A stretch of 64,000 nucleotides of DNA from Halobaculum marinum (GCF_029338555.1 NZ_CP119991.1:124001-188000), one strand, 5' to 3'; positions 15,449 to 25,696 are shown, counted from the first letter of the stretch. Translations and numbers: made by a program. The notes: generated by a model not told the origin, from the sequence alone.

Positions 15449-16975
15449 ATGCCAGAATCACCACCGAACATCCAGCCGCCAACTCCCGGCGAGATCCGCG
15501 AACTCGCCGAGCAACACCACATGAGCCTCTCAGACGACGAAGTGGCCGACTTCGCGGCGATCATCGAGGGGATGCTTGGCGGGTACGAGCGGATTGACGA
15601 ACTCCCGGATCCGACACCGACCGTCCAGTACCACACGCGTGACCCCGGATACCGACCCGATGCCGAGGAGGACCCGCTCAACGCGTTCGTCCGCAAGTGT
15701 GAGGTCCCCGGTGCTGACGACGGCCCGCTGTCGGGGTACGAGGTCGGCCTGAAGGACTCCGTCTCGCTCGCGGGCGTCGAGATGACCCTCGGCTCCAAAC
15801 TGTTCGAGGGCTACGTCCCCGCGACGGACGCGACGATCGTCACGCGACTGCTCGACGCGGGTGCGACGATCACCGGGAAGCTCAACATGGAGGATATGGC
15901 GCTGTCGGGGAGTGGCGAACTATCAGCCACGGGGCCAGTGCTTAATCCCCGCGACGACGACTACATCGCCGGGGGGTCCTCAAGCGGGAGTGCTGCGGCG
16001 GTCGCCACGGGCGACGTCGACGTCGCGATCGGTGGTGACCAGGGTGGGTCGATTCGAATCCCGGCAGCGTGGAGCGGGATCGTCGGCCACAAGCCCACCC
16101 ACAGTCTCGTTCCCTACACCGGCGTCGCCGGCTTGGGCCGCTCGTTCGACCACGTCGGGCCGATGTGCTCGACGGTCGAAGACTGCGCACTCATGCTGGA
16201 CGTTATTGCTGGTGCGGATGGCCTCGACCCTCGACAGGGTGCGGTGCCGACCCAACAGTACGGTGAGGCGTTGGGTGTCGACCCTGCAGAGATCACCGTC
16301 GGTGTCCTCCAGGAGGGGTTCGGCCACGACCAGAGCGAATCCGGCGTCGACGAGACGGTGCAGGACGCGCTCGACGAGTTCGAAGCGGCTGGCGCAGAGG
16401 TGACCGAGGTGTCGGTCCCGATGCACCTCGATGGCCTGCCGATCTGGAATGCGATCGGCCTCGAAGAGATCACCGCGACAGTGAACGCAGAGTGTGTCGG
16501 CCACTACGGGAAGGGCTTCTACGACACGCAGTTTGCCGACGCGTTCGGCCGTGCTCGGCGGGCGCAGGCAGACGACTACCTGACGACGATGAAGCTCACG
16601 CTGATCGCCGGCCAGTACCTCGCTGACGAGTACCGTGGCCACTACCACGCGAAAGGGCAGAACCTCGCGCGGAAACTCACGGCTGCGTACGACGAGGCAC
16701 TCGAAGATGTCGACGTGCTCGCGATGCCGACGACGCCGCAGACCGCGCACGAAGTAGACCGCGACATCTCGCGGGTCGAAGCCATCGACCGGGCGTTGAA
16801 CATGCTCCCGAATACGGCGCCGTTCGACAACACCGGCCACCCCGCGATCAGCGTCCCTGCAGGACGATCTGATGGCCTGCCGGTTGGACTGATGATGGTG
16901 GGGGAGCGATTCGACGATGCGACCACGCTCGCCAGTGCCCACGCGTTCGAGCAACACGTCGAGGTGGACCGCTAA
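15449..16975 (+). CDS. Amidase signature enzyme (GatA-like amidase)
   Basis: A 508-residue amidase signature family hydrolase. The catalytic Ser-cisSer-Lys triad is visible: Lys in [10 protein letters not shown], the Gly/Ser stretch [14 protein letters not shown], and the nucleophile Ser in [14 protein letters not shown]. It also has the conserved [11 protein letters not shown]. It hydrolyses an amide to acid and ammonia. An isolated amidase with no gatB or gatC nearby suggests a catabolic amidase, not the tRNA amidotransferase. Substrate unknown. Confidence 0.92.
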   Translation: MPESPPNIQPPTPGEIRELAEQHHMSLSDDEVADFAAIIEGMLGGYERIDELPDPTPTVQYHTRDPGYRPDAEEDPLNAFVRKCEVPGADDGPLSGYEVGLKDSVSLAGVEMTLGSKLFEGYVPATDATIVTRLLDAGATITGKLNMEDMALSGSGELSATGPVLNPRDDDYIAGGSSSGSAAAVATGDVDVAIGGDQGGSIRIPAAWSGIVGHKPTHSLVPYTGVAGLGRSFDHVGPMCSTVEDCALMLDVIAGADGLDPRQGAVPTQQYGEALGVDPAEITVGVLQEGFGHDQSESGVDETVQDALDEFEAAGAEVTEVSVPMHLDGLPIWNAIGLEEITATVNAECVGHYGKGFYDTQFADAFGRARRAQADDYLTTMKLTLIAGQYLADEYRGHYHAKGQNLARKLTAAYDEALEDVDVLAMPTTPQTAHEVDRDISRVEAIDRALNMLPNTAPFDNTGHPAISVPAGRSDGLPVGLMMVGERFDDATTLASAHAFEQHVEVDR

Positions 16976-17126
16976 CGATCCCGTTCAACGGGGCGCCCCG
17001 GTTCGAGGGTGGTTCAGCGGTTGTACTGAATCGCGACGCTGCTGTCGCCGGTCCGGGAGCCGCAACCGTGACTCAATCGTGCGTGTTTTCGGCAATATTA
17101 TTCGCGCTCGGTGTGGACGCTCTCTC

Positions 17127-17333
17127 ATGACGCCCCTCCAGATGTTCGGAGCCAACCCGCTCGGTGGGCTCGTGCTGGCGCTCGTGATACCGCTCGTCGT
17201 CGTCGCGTTCGGGACGTACGTGGGGATGCTCATGGCGTTGCAGTCGTTCTTCGGAGCGTCCTCGTGGGACGAGGTCTCGACTGCCGAGAAGACTGAGGCC
17301 GGGGTGAGCGAGCCCGAGATCGACGACGAGTAG
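17127..17333 (+). CDS. Small single-helix membrane protein
   Basis: A 68-residue protein from the ATG at 17127, chosen because an AT-rich TATA-like stretch (CAATATTATT, about 17092-17101) lies 25-35 nt upstream and the longer frame has no protein character. One strong transmembrane helix (about 13-40) and an acidic C-terminal tail (SEPEIDDE). No motif recognised; function unknown. Confidence 0.6.
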   Translation: MTPLQMFGANPLGGLVLALVIPLVVVAFGTYVGMLMALQSFFGASSWDEVSTAEKTEAGVSEPEIDDE

Positions 17334-17416
17334 AGAAGGGACCGCCCGAACAGCCCAGGATCCAGAAATTCCGCCTCCCCGGAGTTGATACGGGAACCCC
17401 ACGTGTAAACCGACGA

Positions 17417-18679
17417 ATGGCGATCCGGTCCCAACTCGACGCCAGGATCCTCTCGCTGGCCATCGCGCGGATGGTCAGCGCCCTCGCGAACTCGTTCCTC
17501 GTGGTCGTCCTCCCGCTGTACATCGGCAGTCAGGCGGTGACGATGCCGTCGGTCACCGGGTCGACGGTCTCGGTGTTCGGACTCGGCATCGACGTCACGG
17601 TGGAACTCCTGATCGCGATCGTCTTGTCGCTGTTCGGGTTCCTCAACAGCCTGAGCCAGCCGATCACGGGGTCGGTGTCCGACCGGACGGGCAAGCGGAA
17701 AGTGTTCCTCCTCGTCGGGCTCGCACTCGTCGCGACGGGCAGCGCGGGCTACCTCGTCTTCACCGACTACTACCTCGTGCTTGCGATGCGCGGGCTCCAG
17801 GGCATCGGGGCGGCGTTCTCCATCCCGATCACGGTCGCGCTCGTGAACGAACTGTCCGAACAGGGCGAACGCGGTGGCAACTTCGGGCTGTTCAACACGT
17901 TCCGATTGGTCGGCTTTGGGATCGGCCCGGTGATCGCTGGCGTTGTCATCGCGGGCGGGCCGTACGTCCTCGCGGGCGTCGACGTCACCGGCTTCGACGC
18001 CGCGTTCCTCGTAGCCGTCGTCGGTGCGGCGGTCAGTTTCGGGCTGATCACGGTGCTCATCAGCGACCCCGAGCGTGCCGCGGAGTCGGCGGGCAAGGAC
18101 ATCTCGATCCGGGTCCGCGGCGAGGACGGCGCGCTCGACCCGGTGTTCGCGCTGGGACTCGCGACGATCGTGATGGCGCTGTCGATCGCGATCTACGCGC
18201 CGCTCGCGAACGTGATCAACGCCCGTCTCGACCAGGGCAGCTTCCTCTACTCGGTGCAGTTCGGAGCGACGGTCCTCGCGAACGTGTTCTTCCAACTCCC
18301 CCTTGGCCGCCTCAGCGACCGGTACGGTCGCCGTCCGTTCCTCCTCGGGGGATTCGTCCTGCTCGTCCCGGCGACGCTCGCGCAGGGATTCATCACCGAC
18401 TCGTACCTGATGATCGCCGCGCGATTCATCCAGGGGGTCGCGATTGCGGCGGTGTTCGCGCCGTCACTCGCGCTCGCGGGCGACCTCGCGAAGGAGGGCG
18501 CCTCGGGGTCGACGCTTTCGTTGTTGACCATGGGCTTTGGCCTCGGGGTCGCCGTCGGCACGCTCATGTCGGGGTTCCTCGTCGCGTTCGGGTTCGCGGT
18601 GCCGTTCATCGTCGCCGCCGGCGGCGGCGTCGTTGGCCTCGGACTGGTCATCACGCAGGTCTCGGAACCGACCGCCTGA
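17417..18679 (+). CDS. Major facilitator superfamily transporter
   Basis: A 420-residue protein with about 12 transmembrane helices in two halves. The MFS signature between helices 2 and 3 appears as GSVSDRTGKRKVFLLVG and again in the second half as LGRLSDRYGRRPFLLGG. It is a proton- or ion-driven exporter or importer of small molecules; the sequence does not reveal the substrate. No regulator is adjacent. Confidence 0.93.
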   Translation: MAIRSQLDARILSLAIARMVSALANSFLVVVLPLYIGSQAVTMPSVTGSTVSVFGLGIDVTVELLIAIVLSLFGFLNSLSQPITGSVSDRTGKRKVFLLVGLALVATGSAGYLVFTDYYLVLAMRGLQGIGAAFSIPITVALVNELSEQGERGGNFGLFNTFRLVGFGIGPVIAGVVIAGGPYVLAGVDVTGFDAAFLVAVVGAAVSFGLITVLISDPERAAESAGKDISIRVRGEDGALDPVFALGLATIVMALSIAIYAPLANVINARLDQGSFLYSVQFGATVLANVFFQLPLGRLSDRYGRRPFLLGGFVLLVPATLAQGFITDSYLMIAARFIQGVAIAAVFAPSLALAGDLAKEGASGSTLSLLTMGFGLGVAVGTLMSGFLVAFGFAVPFIVAAGGGVVGLGLVITQVSEPTA

Positions 18680-18817
18680 ACGAGAGTGCCGGGGTCGTCA
18701 ACTCGCCTCAAACGCCGAAATGGGCGATACAGACACCGGAGAGATGGATTCCGGTATTCGAGAACCAGAGTCAGAAGTATCAGCTCAGTATCTGTATCTT
18801 GAACTGGTGAACCTTCT

Positions 18818-19477
18818 ATGACACAGTTCGAAACCGGCGAGCGAACGACCCTCTCGATCCGGGGCGTGACGCTCGCGAGTCTGCAACTTGCTGGCCTGTC
18901 CTTCCTCGTCCTCGCGGCCGGGTTCATGACGGTCATCATGCTCGCAGCTGCGATGGTCCCCGGCTACGACTTCGGCGGCGCGGCCATCAGTGACCTCGGC
19001 ATACTCCCCGAGACGGCGGTCATATTCAACGCGTCGCTGGTGCTCGTCGGCCTGTTGAACCTCGCAGGCGGATACCTGTTCTACCGCACCCACGGGAAGC
19101 GCTGGCTCTTGACCGTCTACACGCTCGCTGGCCTCGGCGCCGTCGGCGCCGGCCTCTTTCCGCTCGACACTGGCGGCCTCCACGGGTTGTTCGCGCTACT
19201 GGCGTTCCTGTTCTTCAACGTCCAGGCGCTCGGGACGGCCACTATACTCGATGGGGCGATGTGGGCCCTCGCAGTAATCGCGGGCAGCGTGGGTCTCGTC
19301 TTCGTCGTGCTGATGGCGCTCGGCGACGCCGGCAACGCGGCGGCGTTCGGGCCGATCGGCCACGGCGGCACCGAACGAATGATCGTCTACCCCGTGATGC
19401 TCTGGCTGGTCGCCTTCGGCGGCTACCTGCTCGCAAAAGGCGAGGGGACGGAAATTCCTGGTCGACACTCTGCGTGA
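18818..19477 (+). CDS. DUF998-like polytopic membrane protein
   Basis: A 219-residue protein with about six transmembrane helices. A helix followed by PGYDFGGAAISDLGILP and later FPLDTGGLHGLFALLAF resembles the DUF998 family of uncharacterised membrane proteins. No catalytic motif. It lies upstream of a serine hydrolase on the same strand (127-base gap). Confidence 0.75.
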   Translation: MTQFETGERTTLSIRGVTLASLQLAGLSFLVLAAGFMTVIMLAAAMVPGYDFGGAAISDLGILPETAVIFNASLVLVGLLNLAGGYLFYRTHGKRWLLTVYTLAGLGAVGAGLFPLDTGGLHGLFALLAFLFFNVQALGTATILDGAMWALAVIAGSVGLVFVVLMALGDAGNAAAFGPIGHGGTERMIVYPVMLWLVAFGGYLLAKGEGTEIPGRHSA

Positions 19478-19604
19478 CTCCTCCCGCTGAAACGCCGACC
19501 GGAGGAGAATCGTGCCCGTCCGAGTCCCCGAGCTCGGACCACTCTGCCCGATCGTCACCGGGACAGCGCTCCCGACCAGATACCGCTGCCGCGAGATTCC
19601 GACG

Positions 19605-21569
19605 ATGAAGCACCCGTCGATCCACACCGTGGTCGTGCTGGTGCTCGTCGCCGTACTCGTGAGCACACCGGCCATCGCGACAGGCGCTACACAGCCTGTT
19701 CACTCGATCGACAGGGCCGCGGAGGTCCAGTCGAGCGATGTGTCCGACCGGGCCGAGCTCGAACGCTGGCTCGACGAGACGATGGCCGACCAACTCGAGC
19801 GGCACCGCGTCCCGGGTGCCTCTGTCGTCGTCGTCAAAGACGAAGAGGTGCTTCTCTCCAAGGGGTACGGCTACGCCGACCTCGAGTCCGGTCGGCAGGT
19901 CGACGCCAACGAGACCGTCTTCAGCATCGGCTCGACCGGCAAGCTCGTGACGTGGACGGCGGTGATGCAGGGTATCGAAGACGGGCGGCTGGAACGCGAC
20001 AGCGACGTGAACGACTACCTGACCGACTCTGCCGTCTCCGTCCCTGACACGTATTCCGAGCCGATCACGCTCGCATACCTCGGCACCCACTCGGCGGGCT
20101 TCGAGGACTCGCTCGACGGGATGATCGTCGACGACCCCGTGGAGATCCGTCCGATCGAGGAGATTCTCGTCGAGCACCGGCCGGCCCGTGTCCGACCGCC
20201 GGACGAGTTCGTCGCCTACTCCAATTACGGGACGGCACTCGCCGGGCACGTCCTCGCCGAGCAGTCCGACACGACGTTCGTCGAGTACGTCGACGAGCGA
20301 ATATTAACCCCTCTCGAGATGGACGACACCACGTACGCCCAGCCGCTCCCCGCCAACCTCGAATCGCGGCGCGCCATCGGGTACACGTACCAGGACGGAG
20401 ACTACCAGGCTCACCAGCCGCTGGTCTGGACGCTGCCACCCGAGGGTGGTTCCTTCCAGACCACAGGCGCGGACATGAGCCGGTTTATGCTAGCCCATCT
20501 GAACGAGGGGTCGTACGACTCTGCACGCATCCTCGAGGCCGAGTCTGTCGAAGAGATGCACGGTCGTCAGTTCACGAAATCGCAAATCGACCCCGAACTC
20601 AACGGGATGGGCTATGGGTTCATCGAGATGGATCAAAACGGCGAGCGGATTGTCGGGCACTGGGGTGACATGCCCCGATTCAAGAGTCTACTCGCGCTCT
20701 TTCCCGACCGTGACGTCGGCCTGTTCGTCGTGTACAATGCACCAGGTGATGGCCCCGGTCGCTTCGAGCTCCTCGACGAGTTTACCGACCGGTACTACCC
20801 GAATTCGGACGAACCGGTCGTGGACCCCCCGGAAGGAGCCGCCGACAGAGCCCGATCACTGACCGGTGACTACCAATCGCTGACGGTCTCGGAGTCCTCC
20901 TGGCAGCGGATCCTCGGCGTGATGACTCGAACCTACACGGTTGGGGCAACCGACGACGGCTATCTCACGACTACTCGACTCGGTGAGGGGACGCGTCGGT
21001 GGGTCGAGGTCCAACCTGGCGTCTATCAAGAGAGTGGCGGTGACGAACGGCCCGTCTTCCAGTTCAACGAGGACGGCAGAGGGACGCATCTGTTCCGTGG
21101 GGCGTTCGGGCCGGCGACCTACGAGCGCGTCCCGTGGTATGAATCGCTGGCCGTCCTGCAGGGCGTGCTCGCCGTGGGAGTGCTGGCGTTCGTCTCGGTA
21201 CTCCTGCTGTGGCTCGGTGCGCCGCTGTGGCGGCGGCTGCGTGACCGCGCTGGACCGAGCGACAGCGAGCGACTCGCTCGGGGGCTCCTCGGTGTCGTGA
21301 GTCTCCTGTGGCTGGTGGTGCTGGTCATCTTCCTGCTTGCCTGGATCAACTTCAACGCGGAGGTCGCCTCACCGTCACTCGCCCTCCAGACCGGGATGAT
21401 ACTCCGGTACGTCGCACTCCTCGGCACAGCCGGTGCCGTCGTCGCGGCGGGATTCGTCTGGCGTGACGGCTACTGGAATACGCCACTCAGAGTTCACTAC
21501 ACGGGAGCAACTCTCCTCGCGATCCTAGTGGCCTGGCAGCTGTATCTGCTCCGCGTCCTGCCCCTCTAG
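19605..21569 (+). CDS. Secreted/membrane serine hydrolase (beta-lactamase / class C PBP-like)
   Basis: A 654-residue protein from the ATG at 19605, which begins directly with a signal peptide or anchor helix (VVVLVLVAVLVSTPAIA). The hydrolase domain (about residues 45-400) shows the SxxK motif in SIGSTGKLVTWTAV, the YxN motif in AYSNYGTALAGH and the HxG motif in IVGHWGDMPRF. A beta domain follows. The C terminus has about four transmembrane helices (from about residue 520). The active site is outside the cell. Family members act as peptidases, esterases or D-amino-acid enzymes; archaea lack murein, so the substrate is unknown. Confidence 0.9.
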   Translation: MKHPSIHTVVVLVLVAVLVSTPAIATGATQPVHSIDRAAEVQSSDVSDRAELERWLDETMADQLERHRVPGASVVVVKDEEVLLSKGYGYADLESGRQVDANETVFSIGSTGKLVTWTAVMQGIEDGRLERDSDVNDYLTDSAVSVPDTYSEPITLAYLGTHSAGFEDSLDGMIVDDPVEIRPIEEILVEHRPARVRPPDEFVAYSNYGTALAGHVLAEQSDTTFVEYVDERILTPLEMDDTTYAQPLPANLESRRAIGYTYQDGDYQAHQPLVWTLPPEGGSFQTTGADMSRFMLAHLNEGSYDSARILEAESVEEMHGRQFTKSQIDPELNGMGYGFIEMDQNGERIVGHWGDMPRFKSLLALFPDRDVGLFVVYNAPGDGPGRFELLDEFTDRYYPNSDEPVVDPPEGAADRARSLTGDYQSLTVSESSWQRILGVMTRTYTVGATDDGYLTTTRLGEGTRRWVEVQPGVYQESGGDERPVFQFNEDGRGTHLFRGAFGPATYERVPWYESLAVLQGVLAVGVLAFVSVLLLWLGAPLWRRLRDRAGPSDSERLARGLLGVVSLLWLVVLVIFLLAWINFNAEVASPSLALQTGMILRYVALLGTAGAVVAAGFVWRDGYWNTPLRVHYTGATLLAILVAWQLYLLRVLPL

Positions 21570-21606
21570 AAGGACAAAAACTTGATATGTTTGTCAAGAA
21601 ATAGAT

Positions 21607-22497
21607 TTGCCACTGGAGCATCGATCAATGACCCAGCAGAGGATTCGGGATGTAGTGGACGCTCACCCCGTTGCAACGTTCTTCGTCCTGGCGTACGCGT
21701 TCTCCTGGATTGGGTGGTTCCCGGCCGTCATTGGGATGGCGGAACCGATTCGGACGCTCAGTTTCGTCGCCGGGGGGTTCGGCCCGGCTCTCGCCGGTGC
21801 GGTGGTGACGTGGCTTGACGGCGAGTCCGTCCGTGAGTGGGCTCGACAGATCGTTCGCTGGCGTGTTCCAGCGCGGTGGTACCTCGCTGCGTTCCTCCTC
21901 CCGCTGGTCGTCGTCGGCCTGGCGAGCGTGGCTATCGTCTTCTTCAGCGTCAACGTCGACCTTGCGGTGCTGCCCGGACGGGTCGCCCTCGTTCTGGGGT
22001 CGTACGTCTTCGTCGCGCTGATCGGCGGAGGAAACGAGGAACCAGGTTGGCGAGGGTTCGCTCTCCCGAGGCTCGAGGCGCAATACGCTCCAATCCCGGC
22101 CACACTCATTCTAGGTGTGGTCTGGGCGTTCTGGCACCTTCCCCAGCTGGTCGCGGACCCGAACACCGTCTACAGCTTCGCGTGGCTCGTCGACGAGATC
22201 CCCGGAATCGCCCTTCGCGTCGTCAACATCGTGGGATTCGCGTTCCTCCTGACGTGGATCTACAACGGAACGGAGAGTGTTCTGCTCGCGTTGCTTCTGC
22301 ACGCGGGTATCAACACGGCCAACAGCACCCTCGTCCCGCTTCCGGTCGAATCGATCACTGGCGAGAACTTCATGACGGTACTGATCGCCGTCGACATTGC
22401 AGTCTGGGTCGTTGCCATCGTGCTTATCATCGCGACCCGTGGACGGCTGGGCTACGATACTCACCGGAGCAGTGCCAGTCGACAAGCACCCCGCTAA
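21607..22497 (+). CDS. CPBP family intramembrane glutamic metalloprotease
   Basis: A 296-residue polytopic membrane protein. It has the CPBP (CAAX/Rce1-like) motifs: EEPGWRGFALPRL (Glu-Glu-x3-Arg), FWHLPQ and the HAGINTAN block. An alternative start at 21628 (MTQQRI) is possible and perhaps better. It would cleave prenylated or other membrane-linked peptides within the membrane. It is convergent with the lipoprotein gene that ends at 22507. Confidence 0.88.
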   Translation: MPLEHRSMTQQRIRDVVDAHPVATFFVLAYAFSWIGWFPAVIGMAEPIRTLSFVAGGFGPALAGAVVTWLDGESVREWARQIVRWRVPARWYLAAFLLPLVVVGLASVAIVFFSVNVDLAVLPGRVALVLGSYVFVALIGGGNEEPGWRGFALPRLEAQYAPIPATLILGVVWAFWHLPQLVADPNTVYSFAWLVDEIPGIALRVVNIVGFAFLLTWIYNGTESVLLALLLHAGINTANSTLVPLPVESITGENFMTVLIAVDIAVWVVAIVLIIATRGRLGYDTHRSSASRQAPR

Positions 22498-22506
22498 CGC
22501 TTCGGT

Positions 22507-23034
22507 TTAGACGGGGTCGTCGCTGCACGTGACCGTGGAGTGGAGAGCCCCATCGGGTCGGATGACGATCTCGATGTCGGTCGATTGGGTACCAGCCGAA
22601 CACTGAGCCACGCCAACGCCCCGAACAGTCTGGGGGGCGCCGTCTTGCAGCACGAAGTACACAACCGTCGCGTTCGGGGGGGCGTCTTCCAGTGTCGCAC
22701 TGATGCCGTTTGCCGGCCCCACTTGGAACTCTCTCGTCAACTCCGCCGAGTCCGTCGTGGCGATCGCAGTCGCGTTTCTCAGTCCCTCTCGAGGCAGAGC
22801 GTCGAACGACGACACGTCGAACCGCTGCGTCGAGCCGCTCTCGTAGGTGACTGTGAGCCCTTCGACCGCTGCGGGAATCGTGGTCACCCTGACGACGTGG
22901 CTCTCGTTGTACTCATTCGAAATGTCGATCGAAACGGTATGCTGTGGCGCATCGGGTGTTCCGTCCCCGGGAACTGCGCCACAGCCCGCAAGCACGACGA
23001 GGATCGCCACGGTAGCGTAGAGGGCTCGAACCAT
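22507..23034 (-). CDS. Secreted lipoprotein of unknown function
   Basis: A 175-residue protein from the ATG at 23034. It has a short signal helix followed by a lipobox (VLAGCG) at about residues 14-19, so it is likely anchored at the outer face by a lipid. The mature part has a beta-rich pattern. No family recognised. Upstream ATG frames are discarded because the signal sequence should be N-terminal. Confidence 0.7.
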   Translation of the reverse strand: MVRALYATVAILVVLAGCGAVPGDGTPDAPQHTVSIDISNEYNESHVVRVTTIPAAVEGLTVTYESGSTQRFDVSSFDALPREGLRNATAIATTDSAELTREFQVGPANGISATLEDAPPNATVVYFVLQDGAPQTVRGVGVAQCSAGTQSTDIEIVIRPDGALHSTVTCSDDPV

Positions 23035-23223
23035 ACATCCAATCTCAGATGAAAGGTTAGAACCGCGTCGATTCGGACAGGTCGATCCTGTGTCGTGACA
23101 GTCCCTCTTTGTCGGCAATAGGCGTTGGTTTCAGAACCAAGGGCTGGGTCGACCCTGGTCAGTGCCTCCGATGGGCGATCTGACTCAATACCTCCCTGAG
23201 GTTGGTCGCCCTCTGTGAGGAAT

Positions 23224-24255
23224 TCACTCTGCCCGCTGTTCTCGCAGGTTCGTGCTGAGCATATCGAGGAGCCGAGCAACTGCGTCGTCTGCCTCCTCCA
23301 TCGTCGCGACGCGACAGTCGAGATCGGTGAACACTAGCCGGACAACCACGTCTTGGGTCGGATCAGCGGCCTGCAGCGCCCCAGCGTAGGCGAGTAGGTG
23401 TGGCTCGTGGTGAGCCATCCGGGCCTCGATAAATTCGTCGGCGTCTTGGGATCCGGCGCGGTCAGTCTTGTAATCGAACACGTGGTAGGTGTTGTCGGTG
23501 ACGGCGAAGTGGTCGATCTCGCCACCGAGATCGACGCGGTCGACACCGCGTTCGCCGCCGTCGATCTCCACGTCGAGTCGGTACTCGTCGTATCGGGCGA
23601 GGACATCCCCGTCGACTCCCGCGAGCACCTCGTCGATTCGTGTCCGAGCCGAGACGGCAGTCTGCGCAGCAACTTCGATCGCGTCGTCGATGCCCTCCTC
23701 GTCGACGGCCACCGGTTCGTCGTGTCCAGCGAGGACTTCTCGCGCGAAGTCGGGCACACGGTCACCCGGTGGCTGGACCTCGCACAAGCGGTTGAGGAGT
23801 TCCCCGTACGCGGTCGGTGGAAGGTCGCCTGGCGTAGATGTTGGCGTAGACTCACCGTCCGCTTCCCTGTGCTGGGTAGTGTCCCCTGTATCGGTCGCGA
23901 TGATCCGATCACCGTGTCGCGCTAGCGTCATCTCCCCCTGCTGAAGAGCCGTACAGTTACTCGGCGACAGATCTAGTACTGTTGGCCCGGTGACCGTGAC
24001 ACCGTCGACGAACCCGTCGAGGCCCAGGTCTGGCTCCGATGCGGGCGGATCGTAAGACGCCGTCACCGGCGGGAGTCGAACGGTGATCGTGCCGACCTCG
24101 GACTCTCCTGTACGCTCGTACGGAAGCGGGCGCTGATAAGCGCCCTCGTGGCGAAGCCCCTCGACGACAGCTACCGCCCCATCTGTCCCCGGACAGCCGA
24201 CGCTATCCAGCGATTCACCAGAGCCGTAGATACGAAAGGTGAGTTTTGGAACTGA
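23224..24255 (-). pseudogene. 5'-truncated UvrD/AddA-type helicase-nuclease, only RecB nuclease end left
   Basis: The frame is open from 24255 (in-frame TAG at 24258-24256) to the stop at 23224. The first possible start is a GTG at 24066. The C-terminal 150 residues are a RecB-type PD-(D/E)XK nuclease: GEIDHFAV, then HVFDYKTDR and HEPHLLAYAGAL with the Asp, the DYK pair and the aromatic end motif. All helicase motifs are missing upstream, where an AT-rich orphan gene begins within a few bases. This looks like the 3' remnant of a large helicase-nuclease cut by an insertion or deletion at the island border. Some may annotate the shorter frame 23224-24066 as a PD-(D/E)XK nuclease gene. Confidence 0.65.
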
Positions 24256-24267
24256 CTACTTGTGAAT

Positions 24268-25146
24268 TTAATAATATATACCGGTTGGAACCCACCAATC
24301 AATACTACTAGATCCAATATATTCAGAATCAAACGCATCCAATTTTTGACGCATCTGATCAATATCACCCCACGATTCTCCAAACACTGTCGCATCTTCT
24401 ATTTCATGAAATTCAATTCGATTTCGCTGGTCAGTATGTGTGTATATAATCGACTCTTCCGGGGGTTCCGACTGATACCATGACGGTCCTTCAACTTCGA
24501 ATGCGACATTTTCCGCTACAATATGTGGTTGAATATTTGAGTCCTGAATCTTGTTAAACATAAGTGTCTCATCACCGTAGGTATTATTGAAGAATTCAGT
24601 TTGATCTTCAATTGTGTATACTTCTATGTCCAAGAAATTCTTCTCATTTTGGCACACTACAAAGAACTCGGTTGACTCTCTTGTCGGATCGACTCTTGGT
24701 TCTTCTAGCTCCCGGACTTCTTTGTTAACTTTCTCAAGATCAACTATCCCAGACAATTGAGTTACAATTTTATGCCAGAGAATTCCTTTTAATTTACCTT
24801 CGGTTGTTGAAGGTGGCCCGTATTTTGATAAACTATTAGCAAGTCTGTCACTGTCAATCTCAGTCTCTATTGCTGAATAAATCCGCTCCGAGGTGCGATC
24901 GGCTATCACTGAGAGAACATCAGATACTTCATCTTCTGATCGGAACCGGTCAGCGGTATCTGATGGAAAGAAGTTCACCCAATTAATTTCTGACCCCATT
25001 AGTGGATGGATGTGAAATTGGAGATGTTCGGGTAACGGTTCTTCAAAGCCAATTTCCTCAAAATAGTCTTCTGAAAGAGCTTCGCGTTCTCCCCACCAAG
25101 ACGGAGTCTTTTGTTTCACCAGTTCATCTACTAAGCGTTCGTTCAT
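24268..25146 (-). CDS. AT-rich orphan protein of unknown function
   Basis: A 292-residue acidic protein. Its DNA is far more AT-rich than the backbone and even than the rest of the island. No family or motif recognised; there is no transmembrane helix. The sequence contains many Glu, Asp, Trp and Tyr residues and may be a mixed alpha-beta domain. It sits alone between a truncated nuclease and a noncoding AT-rich spacer. Recent transfer, perhaps from a virus or plasmid, is likely. Confidence 0.7.
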   Translation of the reverse strand: MNERLVDELVKQKTPSWWGEREALSEDYFEEIGFEEPLPEHLQFHIHPLMGSEINWVNFFPSDTADRFRSEDEVSDVLSVIADRTSERIYSAIETEIDSDRLANSLSKYGPPSTTEGKLKGILWHKIVTQLSGIVDLEKVNKEVRELEEPRVDPTRESTEFFVVCQNEKNFLDIEVYTIEDQTEFFNNTYGDETLMFNKIQDSNIQPHIVAENVAFEVEGPSWYQSEPPEESIIYTHTDQRNRIEFHEIEDATVFGESWGDIDQMRQKLDAFDSEYIGSSSIDWWVPTGIYY

Positions 25147-25377
25147 AGTAGGGAGTCAACAGAGGACCGAATAAGTCTAAGGGCTTTCATACGATACTCA
25201 TAGGTTCACTCATTTGCCAAAATATGGCTCGTTCGACTCAGACAGAGCGGAGCACTTAAAGAATCTAATAGATTTTCCAGAGTTGTATCTGTGTAAAACG
25301 GTGGGCGTGGATAGGGTTATCCTCAATGCCTTGTGGAAATCTTTGAGAAAATGTGCAAGGCCGAAACTTAGTACCCA

Positions 25378-25533
25378 CTAATTTTCTGAGACTACCTTGA
25401 AAATTGACCCAATGACAGAAAATGTCTTTCCATTATTTTTCGTGATGTGTAACTTCTCGTGTTCAGTAACAATCTCACTTACTCCAGAATATACTCTGGC
25501 CTTCCCTCGGTCGTTCATAATCTCAACTACCAT
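25378..25533 (-). CDS. 51-residue basic peptide behind a palindromic promoter
   Basis: A short ORF from the ATG at 25533 to a TAG at 25378, missed by length cut-offs. The peptide starts MVVEIMNDRGKARVYSGVSE and is a plausible small beta-rich domain. A TATA-like TTAAATAA (25556-25563 read on minus) lies 23-30 nt upstream, good spacing for a leaderless gene, and a 9-bp perfect inverted repeat flanks it. Possibly a small regulator of an AT-rich mobile element. Function unknown. Confidence 0.45.
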   Translation of the reverse strand: MVVEIMNDRGKARVYSGVSEIVTEHEKLHITKNNGKTFSVIGSIFKVVSEN

Positions 25534-25551
25534 GTGTTTCAAACCATCAAT

Positions 25552-25589
25552 TTGATTATTTAACCCTACTCATAAATTTGAATAATCAA
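25552..25589 (-). promoter_or_regulatory. Palindromic promoter/operator (TTGATTATT ... AATAATCAA)
   Basis: TTGATTATT (25552-25560) and AATAATCAA (25581-25589) form a perfect 9-bp inverted repeat with a 20-base spacer, directly upstream of the 51-residue ORF and overlapping its TATA-like element. Confidence 0.45.
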
Positions 25590-25696
25590 TTTCACCCATA
25601 CAGACAGAATAATTCCAATTCCATGACTAAAATGACAAGAGTTACACCGTGGTCCACGCGAGAGGACGAGAATTAACAATTATCTTGATAGTTCCC

